Part shown: positions 1-11,533 of the stretch, in pieces
Layout of the letters: each line of letters starts with the position of its first letter
Position numbering within the stretch: the stretch's first letter is position 1
Source: Thinopyrum elongatum
Taxonomy: Eukaryota; Streptophyta; Magnoliopsida; Poales; Poaceae
Reading direction: 5' to 3'
Assembly (NCBI GenBank): GCA_011799875.1
Contig: CM022301.1
Location: 17,733,927-17,797,926 of the forward strand
Length of the DNA: 64,000 nt
Made by a program: the position numbers and the translations under genes
Notes under the pieces: generated by a model
What the model saw: only the letters and a program-made list of their open reading frames with translations
Told to the model about the DNA's origin: nothing
Database searches by the model: none

Positions 1-1270
1 GATCTCAAGTCTTTTTTTTTACTAAAATAAAATACATTGAGTTATTATGGCTATTTTTCTTCTTCTCTTTCTTTTGTTCTAAAAATAATCTTTAACTTTT
101 ATTTGGGTCTCAAAAGCTTTGGATGGTTCTGTTTTCGATGGTTTAATAATTGGGTAATTATTTTTAAGAGTTCAAAAATATTTACCTTTTAGTAAAGTTT
201 TGGGTAATTAAAAATTATTCCAAGGGTATGATCTTCTCACTCTTTCCAAGCACTTCTATATTCACCCAACAATTTTTTTCTGCCACTCCAAATTTATTCC
301 TCAAGTCATGCACATCTTCTAGGACAGTATCCAACATCTCTCCTCCCCACAAAAATATTTCTCTCATATTTTATAAATTCCAAAGTTGGAATTTATAATA
401 TTCATGATTCCTTTGGTTTACAAAGGAACCACATTTTCTACTAATATTCTGTTCCCACCAAAATTATCCCAGCAACTAGACAGTACCCAAAACCCATTTC
501 ATCAAAAACATTGGGTTCCACAATTCAAAATTTTCAAAATTCATTCAGTGCAAATTTGGACCAGAAACAGTCTCCTTGATACAGACTCAATTTAAAATGC
601 CCCAAAAATTCTGAAACTTTGCCAGACCCCCTCATTTGCATCAATACCTTACCACAAAAATTCTCATAAAATCCTAAAATTCCTAGCCTTCCCTGGCATT
701 CTGTCATACACCTCATGTGCACACTGTTCACCTGTCGAAAAATTCAGTTATCTGAATCAAGTTCAGAGAGAGGGATTCAGTGAGGAAACGCTGCCGTGCC
801 CTCCTCTCCTTCCTTCTCCTCCACGGCGTCGCTGTTCCTCATCAATGCATCTACCCCCTGGCCCACTCCCCAGCCTCTCCTCGCCGGTGAGATGTCGGCA
901 AACCGGTGCAGCGGCAACCGGGTTCATCCATGGCGGACCGAGGCCACCGACCGCCTTCACTGCGCCGCCTCACCCAAACCTACCTCTCCTCCATGCGGCA
1001 TCCTCTCCGTGTTGTCACCGCACCACTGCACCCTCTGGATCTCCTCCGGGTCCACCGTCAGTTGCCGGAGACGGACGTCGCCGCCGTACCCATACGACAG
1101 ACATTCCGAGGATAGATGACTCGAGCTTGAATTCGTTCATGTTTAGGTTTCTGGAGTCAACCCCTCTGTCTCACTTATCCCCGCACCGACCTGATCACCG
1201 TCCGAAACTACCTCGGCGGCCGGATATTTACTCCGGCGTCGTCCGCAAGCTACTGACCACCCCGGGTAGC

Positions 1271-1280
1271 CTATAAATAG
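1271..1280 (+). promoter_or_regulatory. LTR promoter TATA box (A, 5' LTR)
   Basis: CTATAAATAG followed by GAGCTC is a consensus plant TATA box within the LTR. It is conserved at 6831-6840 in the other LTR, so it is the likely U3 promoter for element transcription. Confidence 0.7.
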
Positions 1281-3353
1281 GAGCTCCAGAGCTACGTGCA
1301 CACACCCACTGCCCACACTGGCCTCCAATCGCCCTCCCGCACACTCACCTGACCTCGAGGAGGTCATCTCTCCCAACTCCGACCACCACTCCGCTGCCTC
1401 TGTCTCCGATCCGTTCATCGCCGTTAAGCCACCTCCGCCTCCCAAACTCCACAGCACGCCTGAAACCACTCCTTCTCGTCGATCCCACGCCCCAATTTGA
1501 CGCAAGCACCCCTCTTTGGCGAGGTCTATCTTAACCGAAGCCACCACCCTACACCGTCGAGCTCACCGGTGTTCTGCTGCTCGCCGGCGTCCATACCCAC
1601 CACCCACGGATGCAGCATCTTCCCCTAAATCCATCCATGTGCCGAGCATCGTCGGAGATGCCCTACCACGCCGGAAATCATCACCGGAGGTCCCCTCTGC
1701 TCCGGTCCACGCGCGCGGGAGAAGGAGGATGAACCTGACAAGTGGGGCTCGCCCGTCAGCCACTCAGGCCGCGGGCCCCGCCGTTTCAGGGGAGACGGTT
1801 TCCACCGAAACCGTCTTCGCGCGCGGAAGACGTAAACCCGCCAGTACGTCTTCGATGTCGTCGCCTCCCCGCACAGCTGATCGGCTGGGCACGGCCCAGT
1901 GACGCCGACGGCTATTCAACGCGCTGGGTGTTCCTCTGCTTTTCACTTCTTCCTTTTCCTGTAACTTCCAATAATCCCACAGTGTTCTTTTCAAGTACAA
2001 ATTTTGTGATTTAAATTTCTACATGCTTCTAGAATCTTGCTCTATCAAACTAGCTAGGGTGAACATTGTTTATTATGCCTAGTTTCTGCTGGATCAATTA
2101 AATGAACTCCAAATAATTTGTTTCTTTTTCTGGTATTTCTAATTTTCCATCTAGTTTATTTTATTACTTATTTCAAAAATATTTGAAACAATTTTTAGCA
2201 CTGTTTTTGTTTTATGTGGTAATTTAAATATTTTTGAAAATAGGAAATGGAGGGGAGATAAACTTTTCAAACTTTTGGAGTGCACCCAATATTTCGGCAT
2301 ACTCAAGGCAAGCATCTTGAACACCTGATATGGTGATTGCATAGTTGTTTTGTTGCAGGAATAATTGAACCATGCTTCTGTTGAATTCAAATAAAAATTT
2401 GCATGCATATAGTATTGGCATGTTTCATCATACTGTGCATCGTGTGCTTGACTTGACTAACTGCAGGAGCAGGCATAAGAGAAATACCGTTACCAGCGGA
2501 AGGGTGATCATGTTGGAGCGTGATCATGCCTTGTTTGATATGCTTGTTGGAGCATGCAAGGGTTGTGGCCCTGTTGGTATTGCTGTTCAAAGAATACTTT
2601 GTTGTGCTAACCGCTGCAGGAAAACTTGAACCTCTTGAGTCGACCGTAGATCGAGTCTTGTTCCGGTAACCCCCATACTTGATTCGTGCTGCCACAGGTA
2701 GGGTATGGTTCAGTAAGTTGATAACCCCTTTCCATGCACACACCGTACAGAGGGCCACGATGAGGGTTTCCGCGGCCGCGGACTAAATCCTGTCATCGGG
2801 TCAGGGGGCATGGGTGTTTCCGGTTGTGACTGAGAGGGGGGCACCCCTTGGAATCCATGCGTATTAATAGTGATCCCATGCAGGACGTTGGTCTCTCCGT
2901 CTTAGAGATTTTCTTGAACGATGCTTTGGGTGATTCCTGGCATCCGGAAAGTTAATCTGGTGTGTGCTGGTCAGGTGTGTTTTCAACCCAAAGACCGTAA
3001 TGGGAATTAGTCGGTGTCACGATGCTGACTAAAGAAATCCTTTACTTGTGGGTAAAGAGTACACCCTCTGTAGAGTTTAAACCTATTCGAATAGCCGTGT
3101 CCGCGGTTAAGGGCTACAGTCTGGGTTGGTCAAGTGTTGGTCTTAGTGTCGGTCTTCGGAGGAAAATAATTAAATTGAGCCTGAATTATTTTGCGGAATA
3201 ATTATTGTCACCCTGTTGCTACCATGAATATTTTATGCTTGTTAAGTATTATTATGGTGATGCATATTATTGAGGACTAACCCGTTTCTCTTATTTTGTA
3301 TTTCCTGAGTGTCTCAGGGGCTAGCCAGACTACCCCGGGCACTCAATTTTATT

Positions 3354-3612
3354 TTCAAGACCTCTTGTGGCGTCTCTCGAGTTAACAGGCGGTTCCGCCA
3401 CTACTCTTGTGGACACCCGATTGGCATTTCTCTTCAAGTCCGACCGTGGCGTCACTTGACGCCCGACTGACATTTCTCTTCAAGACCTCTCGTGGCGTCG
3501 CCTGAGCTCCCGGATGGTCCTGTCTCGTCCGAATTCTCTTTTAGACACCCGTTTGGCATTTCTCTTCAAGACCTACCATGGTGTCATTGTAGACATCCGA
3601 CCGGCATTTCCT
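3354..3612 (+). repeat. Degenerate minisatellite inside the A LTR
   Basis: The phrase CATTTCTCTTCAAGACC followed by a (C/T)GTGGCGTC-like motif recurs at least four times at irregular spacing. The same block is present in the 3' LTR around 8968-9235, so it predates the insertion of this copy. Confidence 0.75.
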
Positions 3613-4188
3613 TTATTTTATTTTTCCTTTAACTTTCCTTGTTTATCACTAATATTTTTATATATCCTGTTATTTGCACATGCTAATATGTTATCATGCC
3701 ATGATTTAATTACTGACAGCATGTCTTTAAGTCCACCATGAGCATACGCATATAATTTTTAATTCAACTTGATCACATAATATCTGTTGCTTTCGGTATA
3801 TCATCTGTTCATGATGTTTGCGAGTACATTCAAATGTACTCACAGGCTTGTCCCTGGCTATTTACTTGGCCAGGTCAGGATTTCTTTAAGGTGAACCAGA
3901 ACGACATCCGTGCGGAGCCTAGGATGGCAGCCACGCGGGATAGGAATTATCCAGGTCAGCCATTCCTGTGGGAATGGAGCCCCATCGACGTTGAAGAACC
4001 ACGAGTCGCTTCCATCACCCACCACCGGAGTCACTATTGTACCATTAGACCTTTATGGTCTTGTATCCAATTCTTGTAATTGCTTGGTAATCTGTAATAA
4101 GGGCGTGTCCACCAGTAACGGTAATCCTGGGCTGGTGATGACACGAGGGGTTAATTTCTGGGATTTCGTGTCCCGGCCCCGGCAGCCT

Positions 4189-4200
4189 TGGTATCAGAGC
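4189..4200 (+). other. Primer binding site of A (tRNA-iMet)
   Basis: TGGTATCAGAGC begins 5 bp after the LTR end. It is the standard plant retrotransposon match to the 3' end of initiator methionine tRNA. Confidence 0.9.
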
Positions 4201-4413
4201 CAGGCTGACCATTGGCTAATCCTATCTTAGCCTGGTCACTATCCCTAGGTTTCCACTCCGTCCACATCCTCTCCTGTCCATAGTCAAGCCCATCTCATCC
4301 GATAAGACTGCGCAGTGGCGGCCGACATTTTTTGACAGTCGGTGCCCAACCTATCAACCTAGTCCATAGGCTATGTGCCTGTGACCGACACCTGAGTTGT
4401 CCCATCCGCAGGC

Positions 4414-5355
4414 GTGCGATGGAAGACTCTGCTAGCTTATAAAGGAAGCCTTGCCCCAAACCAGCACATCACAGCCTCACTCCCAGTTCGATATCCAAAC
4501 CCCAAGATGCTTGGCCCCATCGTGCACAACGAGACCACCGCAGCCGAGCTTGAAGGCTTTGTAGCCATCCTCGCCAATCTCACCCATCGTGCTCTCGGCA
4601 TCGAAGAGCTGCCGGAGTATGTCGTGTACCAAGAGCATGCAAGTGATGCCATCCATCACTACTGGGCCACGGTGCACATCTACGGGAGGGGCATCACCGC
4701 AGAGCGCCCTTACCGGTTCACCGGGTGGACGACCACCGACGAGCCCCAAGCCATTCAACTTGCAGCCCGAGAGGCTGTAGTTCAACTCCGGCATCGGTCA
4801 CCGAGGGTTAACTGCCGCTCTTTCTACTACTACTACCCTAGTCGTGAAGGCTATGGTAGACCGACCCAAGTCGCCAATGGAGACCATGAGACGGATCCTG
4901 CTCTGGTGCATCTGGTGCTCTACCTGAGAGCGCAAGAGGCACTATTCGATCAGGTCACCAATGATCTGATTGAGACCCGCAGGACGCTTGCTCTCCTTAC
5001 CCCAGTGAGAAGTGAAGCTGCACCTGCCACTGACAACCCGGTAGTACTGTTCGGGAGACCAATCGAGCCTGCAAGGTCTACCCCTGTTGCCCACCCGGGC
5101 AATGCATTCGTTTCCCCGGATGAACTCCGTCGTCTCTTTGGGATTCCCTCCAACAGGACTATAGCCACTACACCCCGCGTGGGTCATCATCGCTACCCCA
5201 ACCCTGCAGCTCCTCATAACACTCCAGCCAACTCCGACGTTGAAGCCCCCAGAGAAGCCTCGACGTCCGCGAGACACGCCCGTCTGGACGTCGACGAAGT
5301 GGACTGGGACTGCCAGAGTAGTTGCCATGTCCCTAGCAACCCTGTTGCCCTGTAA
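4414..5355 (+). CDS. Uncharacterised 313-aa ORF of non-autonomous element A
   Basis: This is the only substantial ORF in the internal region of element A, beginning about 210 bp after the primer site and ending about 165 bp before the polypurine tract. No CCHC knuckle, DTG/DSG protease, RT YxDD or DDE integrase motif is visible. The N-terminal half has a compact, domain-like pattern with an aromatic stretch (HHYWATVHIYGRG, then RPYRFTGW at about residues 80-103), followed by AIQLAAREAVVQL and a Tyr-rich segment. The C-terminal half (from about residue 190) is Pro/Ala/Thr-rich and low in complexity. It may be a diverged Gag-like or lineage-specific accessory protein used in trans packaging, or a captured host fragment; I do not recognise the family. 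The start could be this ATG or the later Met near residue 32. Confidence 0.5.
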   Translation: MRWKTLLAYKGSLAPNQHITASLPVRYPNPKMLGPIVHNETTAAELEGFVAILANLTHRALGIEELPEYVVYQEHASDAIHHYWATVHIYGRGITAERPYRFTGWTTTDEPQAIQLAAREAVVQLRHRSPRVNCRSFYYYYPSREGYGRPTQVANGDHETDPALVHLVLYLRAQEALFDQVTNDLIETRRTLALLTPVRSEAAPATDNPVVLFGRPIEPARSTPVAHPGNAFVSPDELRRLFGIPSNRTIATTPRVGHHRYPNPAAPHNTPANSDVEAPREASTSARHARLDVDEVDWDCQSSCHVPSNPVAL

Positions 5356-5519
5356 TTCCACCATCATGCCGTAGACGAATATGTGTATATTTCTAGCAGT
5401 GTGTAGTGTTTGATTGAATGATGCGCTTGTGTGTTATTGTCTTGTGCATGATTGCTTGTCTGTTGCCATTTGCATTAAATTCTTCCGTTCTTAATAAATC
5501 TCGAGGACGAGATTTTCTT

Positions 5520-5530
5520 AAGGGGGGTAG
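5520..5530 (+). other. Polypurine tract of A
   Basis: AAGGGGGGTAG lies 4 bp upstream of the 3' LTR start TGTAACACCC. It follows a CTCGAGGACGAGATTTTCTT block that is typical of grass gypsy elements. Confidence 0.85.
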
Positions 5531-5534
5531 AATT

Positions 5535-8500
5535 TGTAACACCCAAAAAATATTTTCCTTGGGATCTCAAGTTTTTTTTTTACTAAAATAAAATACATTG
5601 AGTTATTATGGCTATTTTTCTTCTTCTCTTTCTTTTGTTCTAAAAATAATCTTTAACTTTTATTTGGGTCTCAAAAGCTTTGGATGGTTCTGTTTTTGAT
5701 GGTTTAATAATTGGGTAATTATTTTTAAGAGTTCAAAAATATTTACCTTTTAGTAAAGTTTTGGGTAATTAAAAATTATTCCAAGGGTATGATCTTCTCA
5801 CTCTTTCCAAGCACTTCTATATTCACCCAACAATTTTTTCGGCCACTCCAAATTTATTCCTCAAGTCATGCACGTCTTCTAGGATAGTATCCAACATCTC
5901 TCCTCCCCACAAAAATATTTCTCTCATATTTTATAAATTCCAAAGTTGGAATTTATAATATTCTTGATTCCTTTGGTTTACAAAGGAACCACATTTTCTA
6001 CTAATATTCTGTTCCCACCAAAATTATCCCAGCAACTAGACAGTACCCAAAACCCATTTCATCAAAAACATTGGGTTCCACAATTCAAAATTTTCAAAAT
6101 TCATTCAGTGCAAATTTGGACCAGAAACAGTCTCCTTGATATAAACTCAATTTTAAATGCCCCAAAAATTCTGAAACTTTGCCAGACCCCCTCATTTGCT
6201 TCAATACCTTACCATAAAAATTCTCATAAAATCCTAAAATTCCTAGCCTTCCCTGGCATTCTGCCATACACCTCATGTGCACACTGTTCACCTGTCGAAA
6301 AATTCAGTTATCTGAATCAAGTTCAGAGAGAGGGATTCAGTGAGGAAACGCTGTCGTGGCCTCCTCTCCTTCCTTCTCCTCCACGGCGTCGTTGTTCCTC
6401 ATCAATGCATCTACCCCCTGGCCCACTCCCCAGCCTCTCCTCGCCGGTGAGATGTCGGCAAACCGGTGCAGCGGCAACCGGGTTCATCCATGGCGGACTG
6501 AGGCCATCGACCGCCTTCACTATGCCGCCTCACCCAAACCTACCTCTCCTCCACGCGGCATCCTCTCCGTGTTGTCGCCGCACCACCGCACCCTCTGGAA
6601 CTCCTCCGGGTCCACCGTCAGTTGCCGGAGATGGACGTCACCGCCGTACCCGTACGGGAGACATTCCGTGGATAGATGGCTCGAGCTTGAATTCGTTCAT
6701 GTTTAGGTTTCTGGAGTCAACCCCTCTGTCTCACTTATCCCCGCACCGACCTGATCACCGTCCGAAACTACCTCGGTGGCCGGATATTTACTCCGGCGTC
6801 GTTCGCAAGCTACTGACCACCCCGGGTAGCCTATAAATAGGAGCTCCCGAGCTACGTGCACACACCCACTGCCCACATTGGCCTCCAATCGCACTCCCGC
6901 ACACTCACCTGACCTCGAGGAGGTCATCTCCCCCAACTCCGACCACCACTCCGCCGCCTCTGTCTCCGATCCATTCATCGCCGTTAAGCCACCTCCCCCT
7001 CCCAAACTCCACAGCATGCCTCAAACCACTCCTTCTCGTCGATCCCGCACCCCAATTTGACACAAGCACCCCTCTTTGGCGAGGTCTATCTTAACCGAAG
7101 CTGCCACCCGCCACTGTCGAGCTCACCGGCGTTCTGCTGCTCGCCGACGTCCATACCCACCACCCACGGATGCAGCATCTTCCCCTGAATCCATCCATGT
7201 GCCGAGCATCGCCGGAGATGCCCTACCATGCCGAAAATCATCGCCGGAGTTCCCCTCTGCTCCGGTCCACGCGCGCGGGGGAAGGAGGATGAACCTGACA
7301 AGTGGGGCTCGCCCGTCAACCACTCAGGCCGCAGGCCCCGCCGTTTCAGGGGAGACGGTTTCCACCGAAACCGTCTTCGCGCGCGGAAGACGTAAACCCG
7401 CCAGTACGTCTTCGACCTCGTCGCCTCCCCGCACAGCTGATCGGCTGGGCTCGGCCCAGTGACGCCGACGGCTATTCAATGGTTAGGGCGTTCCTCTGCT
7501 TTTCACTTTTTCCTTTTCCTGTAACTTCCAATAATCCCACAGTGTTCTTTTCAAGTCCAAATTTTGTGATTTAAATTTCTACATGCTTCTAGAATCATGC
7601 TCTATCAAACTAGCTAGGGTGAACATTTTTTATTAAGCCTAGTTTCTGCTGGATCAATTAAATAGTCCTTTTAACCATTTATTTAAACTTAGAAAATTCA
7701 TAGGTAATTCAAATGAACTCCAAATAATTTGTTTCCTTTTCTGGTATTTCTAATTTTTCATCTAGTTTATTTTAGTACTTATTTAAAAAAAATGAAACAA
7801 TTTTTAGCACTGTTTTTGTTTTATGTGGTAATTTAAATATTTTTGAAAATAGGAAAATGAGGGGAGATAAACTTTTCAAACTTTTGGAGTGCACCCAATA
7901 TTTCTGCATACTCAAGGCAAGCATCTTGAACACCTGATATGGTGATTGCATAGTTGTTTTGTTGCTGGAATAATTGAACCATGCTTCTGTTGAATTCAAA
8001 TAAAAATTTGCATGCATATAGTATTGGCATGTTTCATCATACCGTGCATCGTGTGCTTGACTTGACTAACTGCAGGAGCAGGCATAAGAGAAATACCGTT
8101 ACCAGTGGAAGGGTGATCACGTTGGAGCGTGATCATGCCTTGTTTGATATGCTTGTTGGAGCATGCAAGGGTTGTGGCCCTGTTGGTATTGCTGTTCAAA
8201 GAATACTTTGTTGTGCTAACCGCTGCAGGAAAACTTGAACCTCCTGAGTCGACCGTAGATCGAGTCTTGTTCCGGTAACCCCCATACTTGATTCGTGCTG
8301 CCACAGGTCCCTGCCACAGGTAGGGTATGGTTCAGTAAGTTGATAACCCCTTTCCATGCACACACCGTACAGAGGGCCACGATGAGGGTTTCCGCGGCCG
8401 CGGACTAAATCCTGTCATCGGGTCAGGGGGCATGGGTGTTTCTGGTTGTGACTTAGAGGGGGGCACCCCTTGGAATCCGTGCGTATTAATAGTGATCTCA

Positions 8501-9803
8501 TGCAGACGTTGGCCTCTCCGTCTTAGAGTTTTTCTTGAACGATGCTTTGGGTGATTCCTGGCATCCGGAAAGTTAATCTGGTGTGTGCTGGTCAGGTGTG
8601 TTTTCAACCCAAAGACCGTAATGGGAATTAGTCGGTGTCACGATGCTGACTAAAGAAATCATTTACTTGTGGGTAAAGAGTACACCCTCTGCAGAGTTTA
8701 AACCTATTCGAATAGCCGTGTCCGCGGTTAAGGGCTACAGTCTGGGTTGGTCAAGTCTCGGTCTTAGTGTCGGTCTTCGGAGGAAAATAATTAAATAGAG
8801 CCTGAATTATTTTGCGGAATAATTATTGTCACCCTGTTGCTACCATGAATATTTTATGCTTGTTAAGTATTATTATGGTGATGCATATTATTGAGGACTA
8901 ACCCGTTTCCTCTTATTTTGTATTTCCTGAGTGTCTCAGGGGCTGGCCAGACTACCCTGGGCACTCAATTTATTTTCAAGACCTCTCGTGGCGTCTCTCG
9001 AGTTAACAGGCGGTTCCGCCACTACTCTTGTGGACACCCGATTGGCATTTCTCTTCAAGTTCGACCGTGGCGTCACTTGACGCCCGACTGGCATTTCTCT
9101 TCAAGACCTCTCGTGGCGTCGCCTGAGATCCCGGATGGTCCTGTCTCGTCCGAATTCTCTTTTACACACCCGTTTGGCATTTCTCTTCAAGACCTACCGT
9201 GCTGTCATTTTAGACATCCGACCGGCATTTCCTTTATTTTTTTTCCTTTAACTTTCCTTGTTTATCACTAATATTTTTATACATCCAGTTATTTGCACAT
9301 GCTAATATGTAATCATGCCATGATTTAATTACTGACAGCATGTCTTTAAGTCCACCATGAGCATACGCATATAATTTTTAATTCAACTTGATCACATAAT
9401 ATCTGTTGCTTTCGGTATATCATCTGTTCATGATGTTTGCGAGTACATTCAAACGTACTCACAGGCTTGTCCCTGGCTATTTACTTGGCCAGGTCAGGAT
9501 TTCTTTGAGGTGTACCAGAACGACGTCCGTGCGGAGCCTAGGATGGCAGCCACGCGAGATAGGAATTATCCAGGTCAGTCGTTCCTGTGTGGATGGAGCC
9601 CCATCGACGTTGAAGAACCACGAGTCGCTTCCATCACCCACCACCGGAGTCACTGTTGTACCATTAGACATTTATGGTCATGTATCCAATTCTTGTAATT
9701 GCTTGGTAATCTGTAACAAGGACGTGTCCACTAGTAACGGTAATCCTGGGCTGGTGATGACACGAGGGGTTAATTTCTGGGATTTCGTGTCCCGGCCCCG
9801 GCA
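5535..9803 (+). repeat. Element A 3' LTR, complete (4269 bp)
   Basis: The LTR starts TGTAACACCC and ends CCCCGGCA, and is collinear with 1-4184. Differences seen by eye are scattered substitutions plus a few indels, so the insertion looks fairly recent, though no divergence was computed. The longest ORF here (5946-6836, 296 aa) is closed by a shift at the matching place in the 5' LTR and is not called. The first bases after the LTR (TTTAT) correspond to the interrupted target in element B; the matching upstream duplication is outside the window. Confidence 0.93.
6831..6840 (+). promoter_or_regulatory. LTR TATA box (A, 3' LTR)
   Basis: CTATAAATAG is identical to the 5' LTR copy. In this LTR it could drive readout transcription into element B. 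Confidence 0.6.
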
Positions 9804-10430
9804 TTTATCCCTCTACATCATGTCATCTTACTTAAGGCGTTACTCAGTTCTTTATGAACTTAATACTCTAGATGCATGCTGGATAGCGGTCGATGTGTGG
9901 AGTAATAGTAGTAGATGCAGAATCGTTTCGGTCTACTTGACACGGATGTGATGCCTATATGCATAATCATTGCCTTGGACATCGTCATAGCTTTGCGCTT
10001 TTCTATCAATTGCTCGACAGTAATTTGTTCACCCACCGTATTATTTGCCTTCAAGAGAGAAGCCTCTAGTGAAACCTATGGCCCCCGGGTATATTTTCCA
10101 TCATATATTTTCAGATCTATAAACCAAAAAACCCAAAAATACCTTGCTGCAATTTATTTACTTTTATTTTGTTTTATGTTTTAGTAATCTTTTATATCTA
10201 TCTCTATCAGATCTCACCTTTGCAAGTGACCGCGAATGGATTGACAACCCCTTTATCGCGTTGGGTGCAAGTGTTTGATTGTTTGTGCAGGTGCTTAGAT
10301 TGGGGACTTGCTTGTATCTCCTACTGGATTTGATACCTTGGCTCTTAACTGAGGGAAATACTTATCTCTACTTTGCTGCATCACCCTTTCCTCTTCAAGG
10401 GAAAAACCAACGCAAGCTCAAGAAGTAGCA
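9804..10430 (+). repeat. Element B 5' LTR, 3' portion
   Basis: Nearly identical to 15319-15944 of the 3' LTR and ends TAGCA. The upstream part is separated by element A. Confidence 0.88.
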
Positions 10431-10441
10431 GGAAGAATTTC

Positions 10442-10458
10442 TGGCGCCGTTGCCGAGG
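10442..10458 (+). other. Primer binding site of B (tRNA-Asp type)
   Basis: TGGCGCCGTTGCCGAGG begins 11 bp after the LTR end. It has one mismatch to the H element's version at 44305 in the part beyond the first 14 bases. Confidence 0.85.
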
Positions 10459-10706
10459 AGATCTACATCAAGCCTACCAAGTACCCACCATGAACTCTCA
10501 TCTCTTGCATTACATTATTTGCCATTTGCCTCTTGTTTTCCTCTCCCCCACTTCTAAAACAATTTTTAGAAAAATACAAAAAGATTTGCCTTTTTATTTG
10601 CCTTCTTTCGTTCATCTTCTCGTTTGCCTTTATGTCTTACTTGGTTTGTTTGCTCGTTCGCTTGGTATAATTGTGTATTTATTGAAAATCCGAAAGCAAA
10701 GAGTTT

Positions 10707-11533
10707 ATGGATCCTCATCCACTTGCTAATCTTTTTAAAGGATCCAATTATTATGAACCAATTGCTAGTGGGTTGAGTGCACTAGATTATCTTTATGAAG
10801 TTTTGCTTGAAATTCATGAATCTGAAAATTGTGATGAAATTTATGAAGTGATTCACGATAGCTCCTTGAATGAAAAGCATGATTGCAATGATGTTATTAT
10901 AAATTCTATTAATGTTAGTTGTGCTAATAATATGCAAAACCCCAAGCTTGGGGATGCTAGTTTTGCTATGTCCACTACTGATTGCAATGATCATGATTGG
11001 GGTGATAATGCTTCTTATGATCTTGAAAAAAAATTAAGCCTCATGATAAATATGTTTGCAATAATATTGAAAGTGGGTTTGGAAGAGTGTCAACTCTAGG
11101 TAATAATGATCCCACTACTTTGGAGTATGATCAATCTTATGAAATTGTTGATAAAAGTGGGCTTGGAGAAGTCATGACTTTATTTGATGATAATCCCACT
11201 ATTTTGGAAGAGTGTCAACTTTGCATGCATGTGGATCATGAAGAGAATATTTTATGTGATAGTTATATTGTTGAATTTGATTGTGATCCTACATGTAATT
11301 GTTATGAGAGAGGAAAATATGGTTGTAGAAATTTTCATGTCACTAAATTACCACTTGTTATGTTGAGATTGCTATTGTTTCTTTCTTCTTCCTCGCATAT
11401 GCTAGTTTTTGATTGTCTTGATAATTTGTTTGATTATAAAATGCCTATGCATAGGAAATATGTTAGACTTAAACTTGTTTTTCACATGCTACATGATGCT
11501 CTCTTCGTGTTTCGATTGCTATCTTCCATGTGA
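10707..11533 (+). pseudogene. Frameshifted ORF of unknown function in element B
   Basis: Two overlapping frames (10707-11099 and 11087-11533) appear to be one ancestral ORF split by a one-base slip, most likely in the A8 run at 11026-11033. The predicted protein is acidic and rich in Asp, Asn and Cys. Its second half carries several Cys/His residues (CQLCMHVDH, CNCYERGKYGC) and a hydrophobic stretch (LPLVMLRLLLFL) that could be a membrane segment. No known Gag, protease, RT or integrase motif is seen. Its position just after the primer site is where gag normally lies, so it may be an accessory protein that has replaced Gag-Pol in a non-autonomous lineage. The function is unknown. Confidence 0.45.

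Larger units (their letters stand above)
1..4184 (+). repeat. Element A 5' LTR (missing its first ~28 bp)
   Basis: Base 1 aligns with base 5563 of the right LTR, and the repeat ends with GGCA at 4184, immediately before the primer binding site. It contains a TATA box near 1271, a GC-rich stretch (about 790-1900), a degenerate tandem repeat (3354-3612), and a block of about 450 bp ending the LTR. Relative to the 3' LTR it lacks about 51 bp near 2103 and one 13-bp duplication near 2698. Many short ORFs in the GC-rich part are not supported as genes, because the two LTR copies keep different frames open. Confidence 0.92.
1..9803 (+). mobile_element. Element A: non-autonomous LARD-like LTR retrotransposon
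   Basis: Two near-identical direct repeats (1-4184 and 5535-9803) flank a 1350-bp internal region. The right repeat starts TGTAACACCC and ends CCCCGGCA, so it has TG...CA termini. A primer site complementary to initiator tRNA-Met lies just after the left repeat and a purine-rich tract just before the right one. The window opens about 28 bp inside the left LTR. No gag, protease, reverse transcriptase or integrase is visible; the only long internal ORF is 4414-5355. Very long LTRs and a tiny internal region match the large retrotransposon derivatives described in Triticeae. The family name is not assigned. The element lies inside the 5' LTR of element B: the sequence resuming at 9804 matches an internal point (about 15319) of B's 3' LTR. 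Confidence 0.9.

Noticed and set aside
3834..4230. 81- and 106-aa ORFs near the end of the A 5' LTR
   Set aside because: They cover the conserved U5-like LTR end and primer site, and the frames differ between LTR copies.
5946..6836. 296-aa ORF in the 3' LTR of A
   Set aside because: The equivalent 5' LTR region is closed by a small indel near 593, and the ORF runs through LTR control sequence; it is not a conserved gene.
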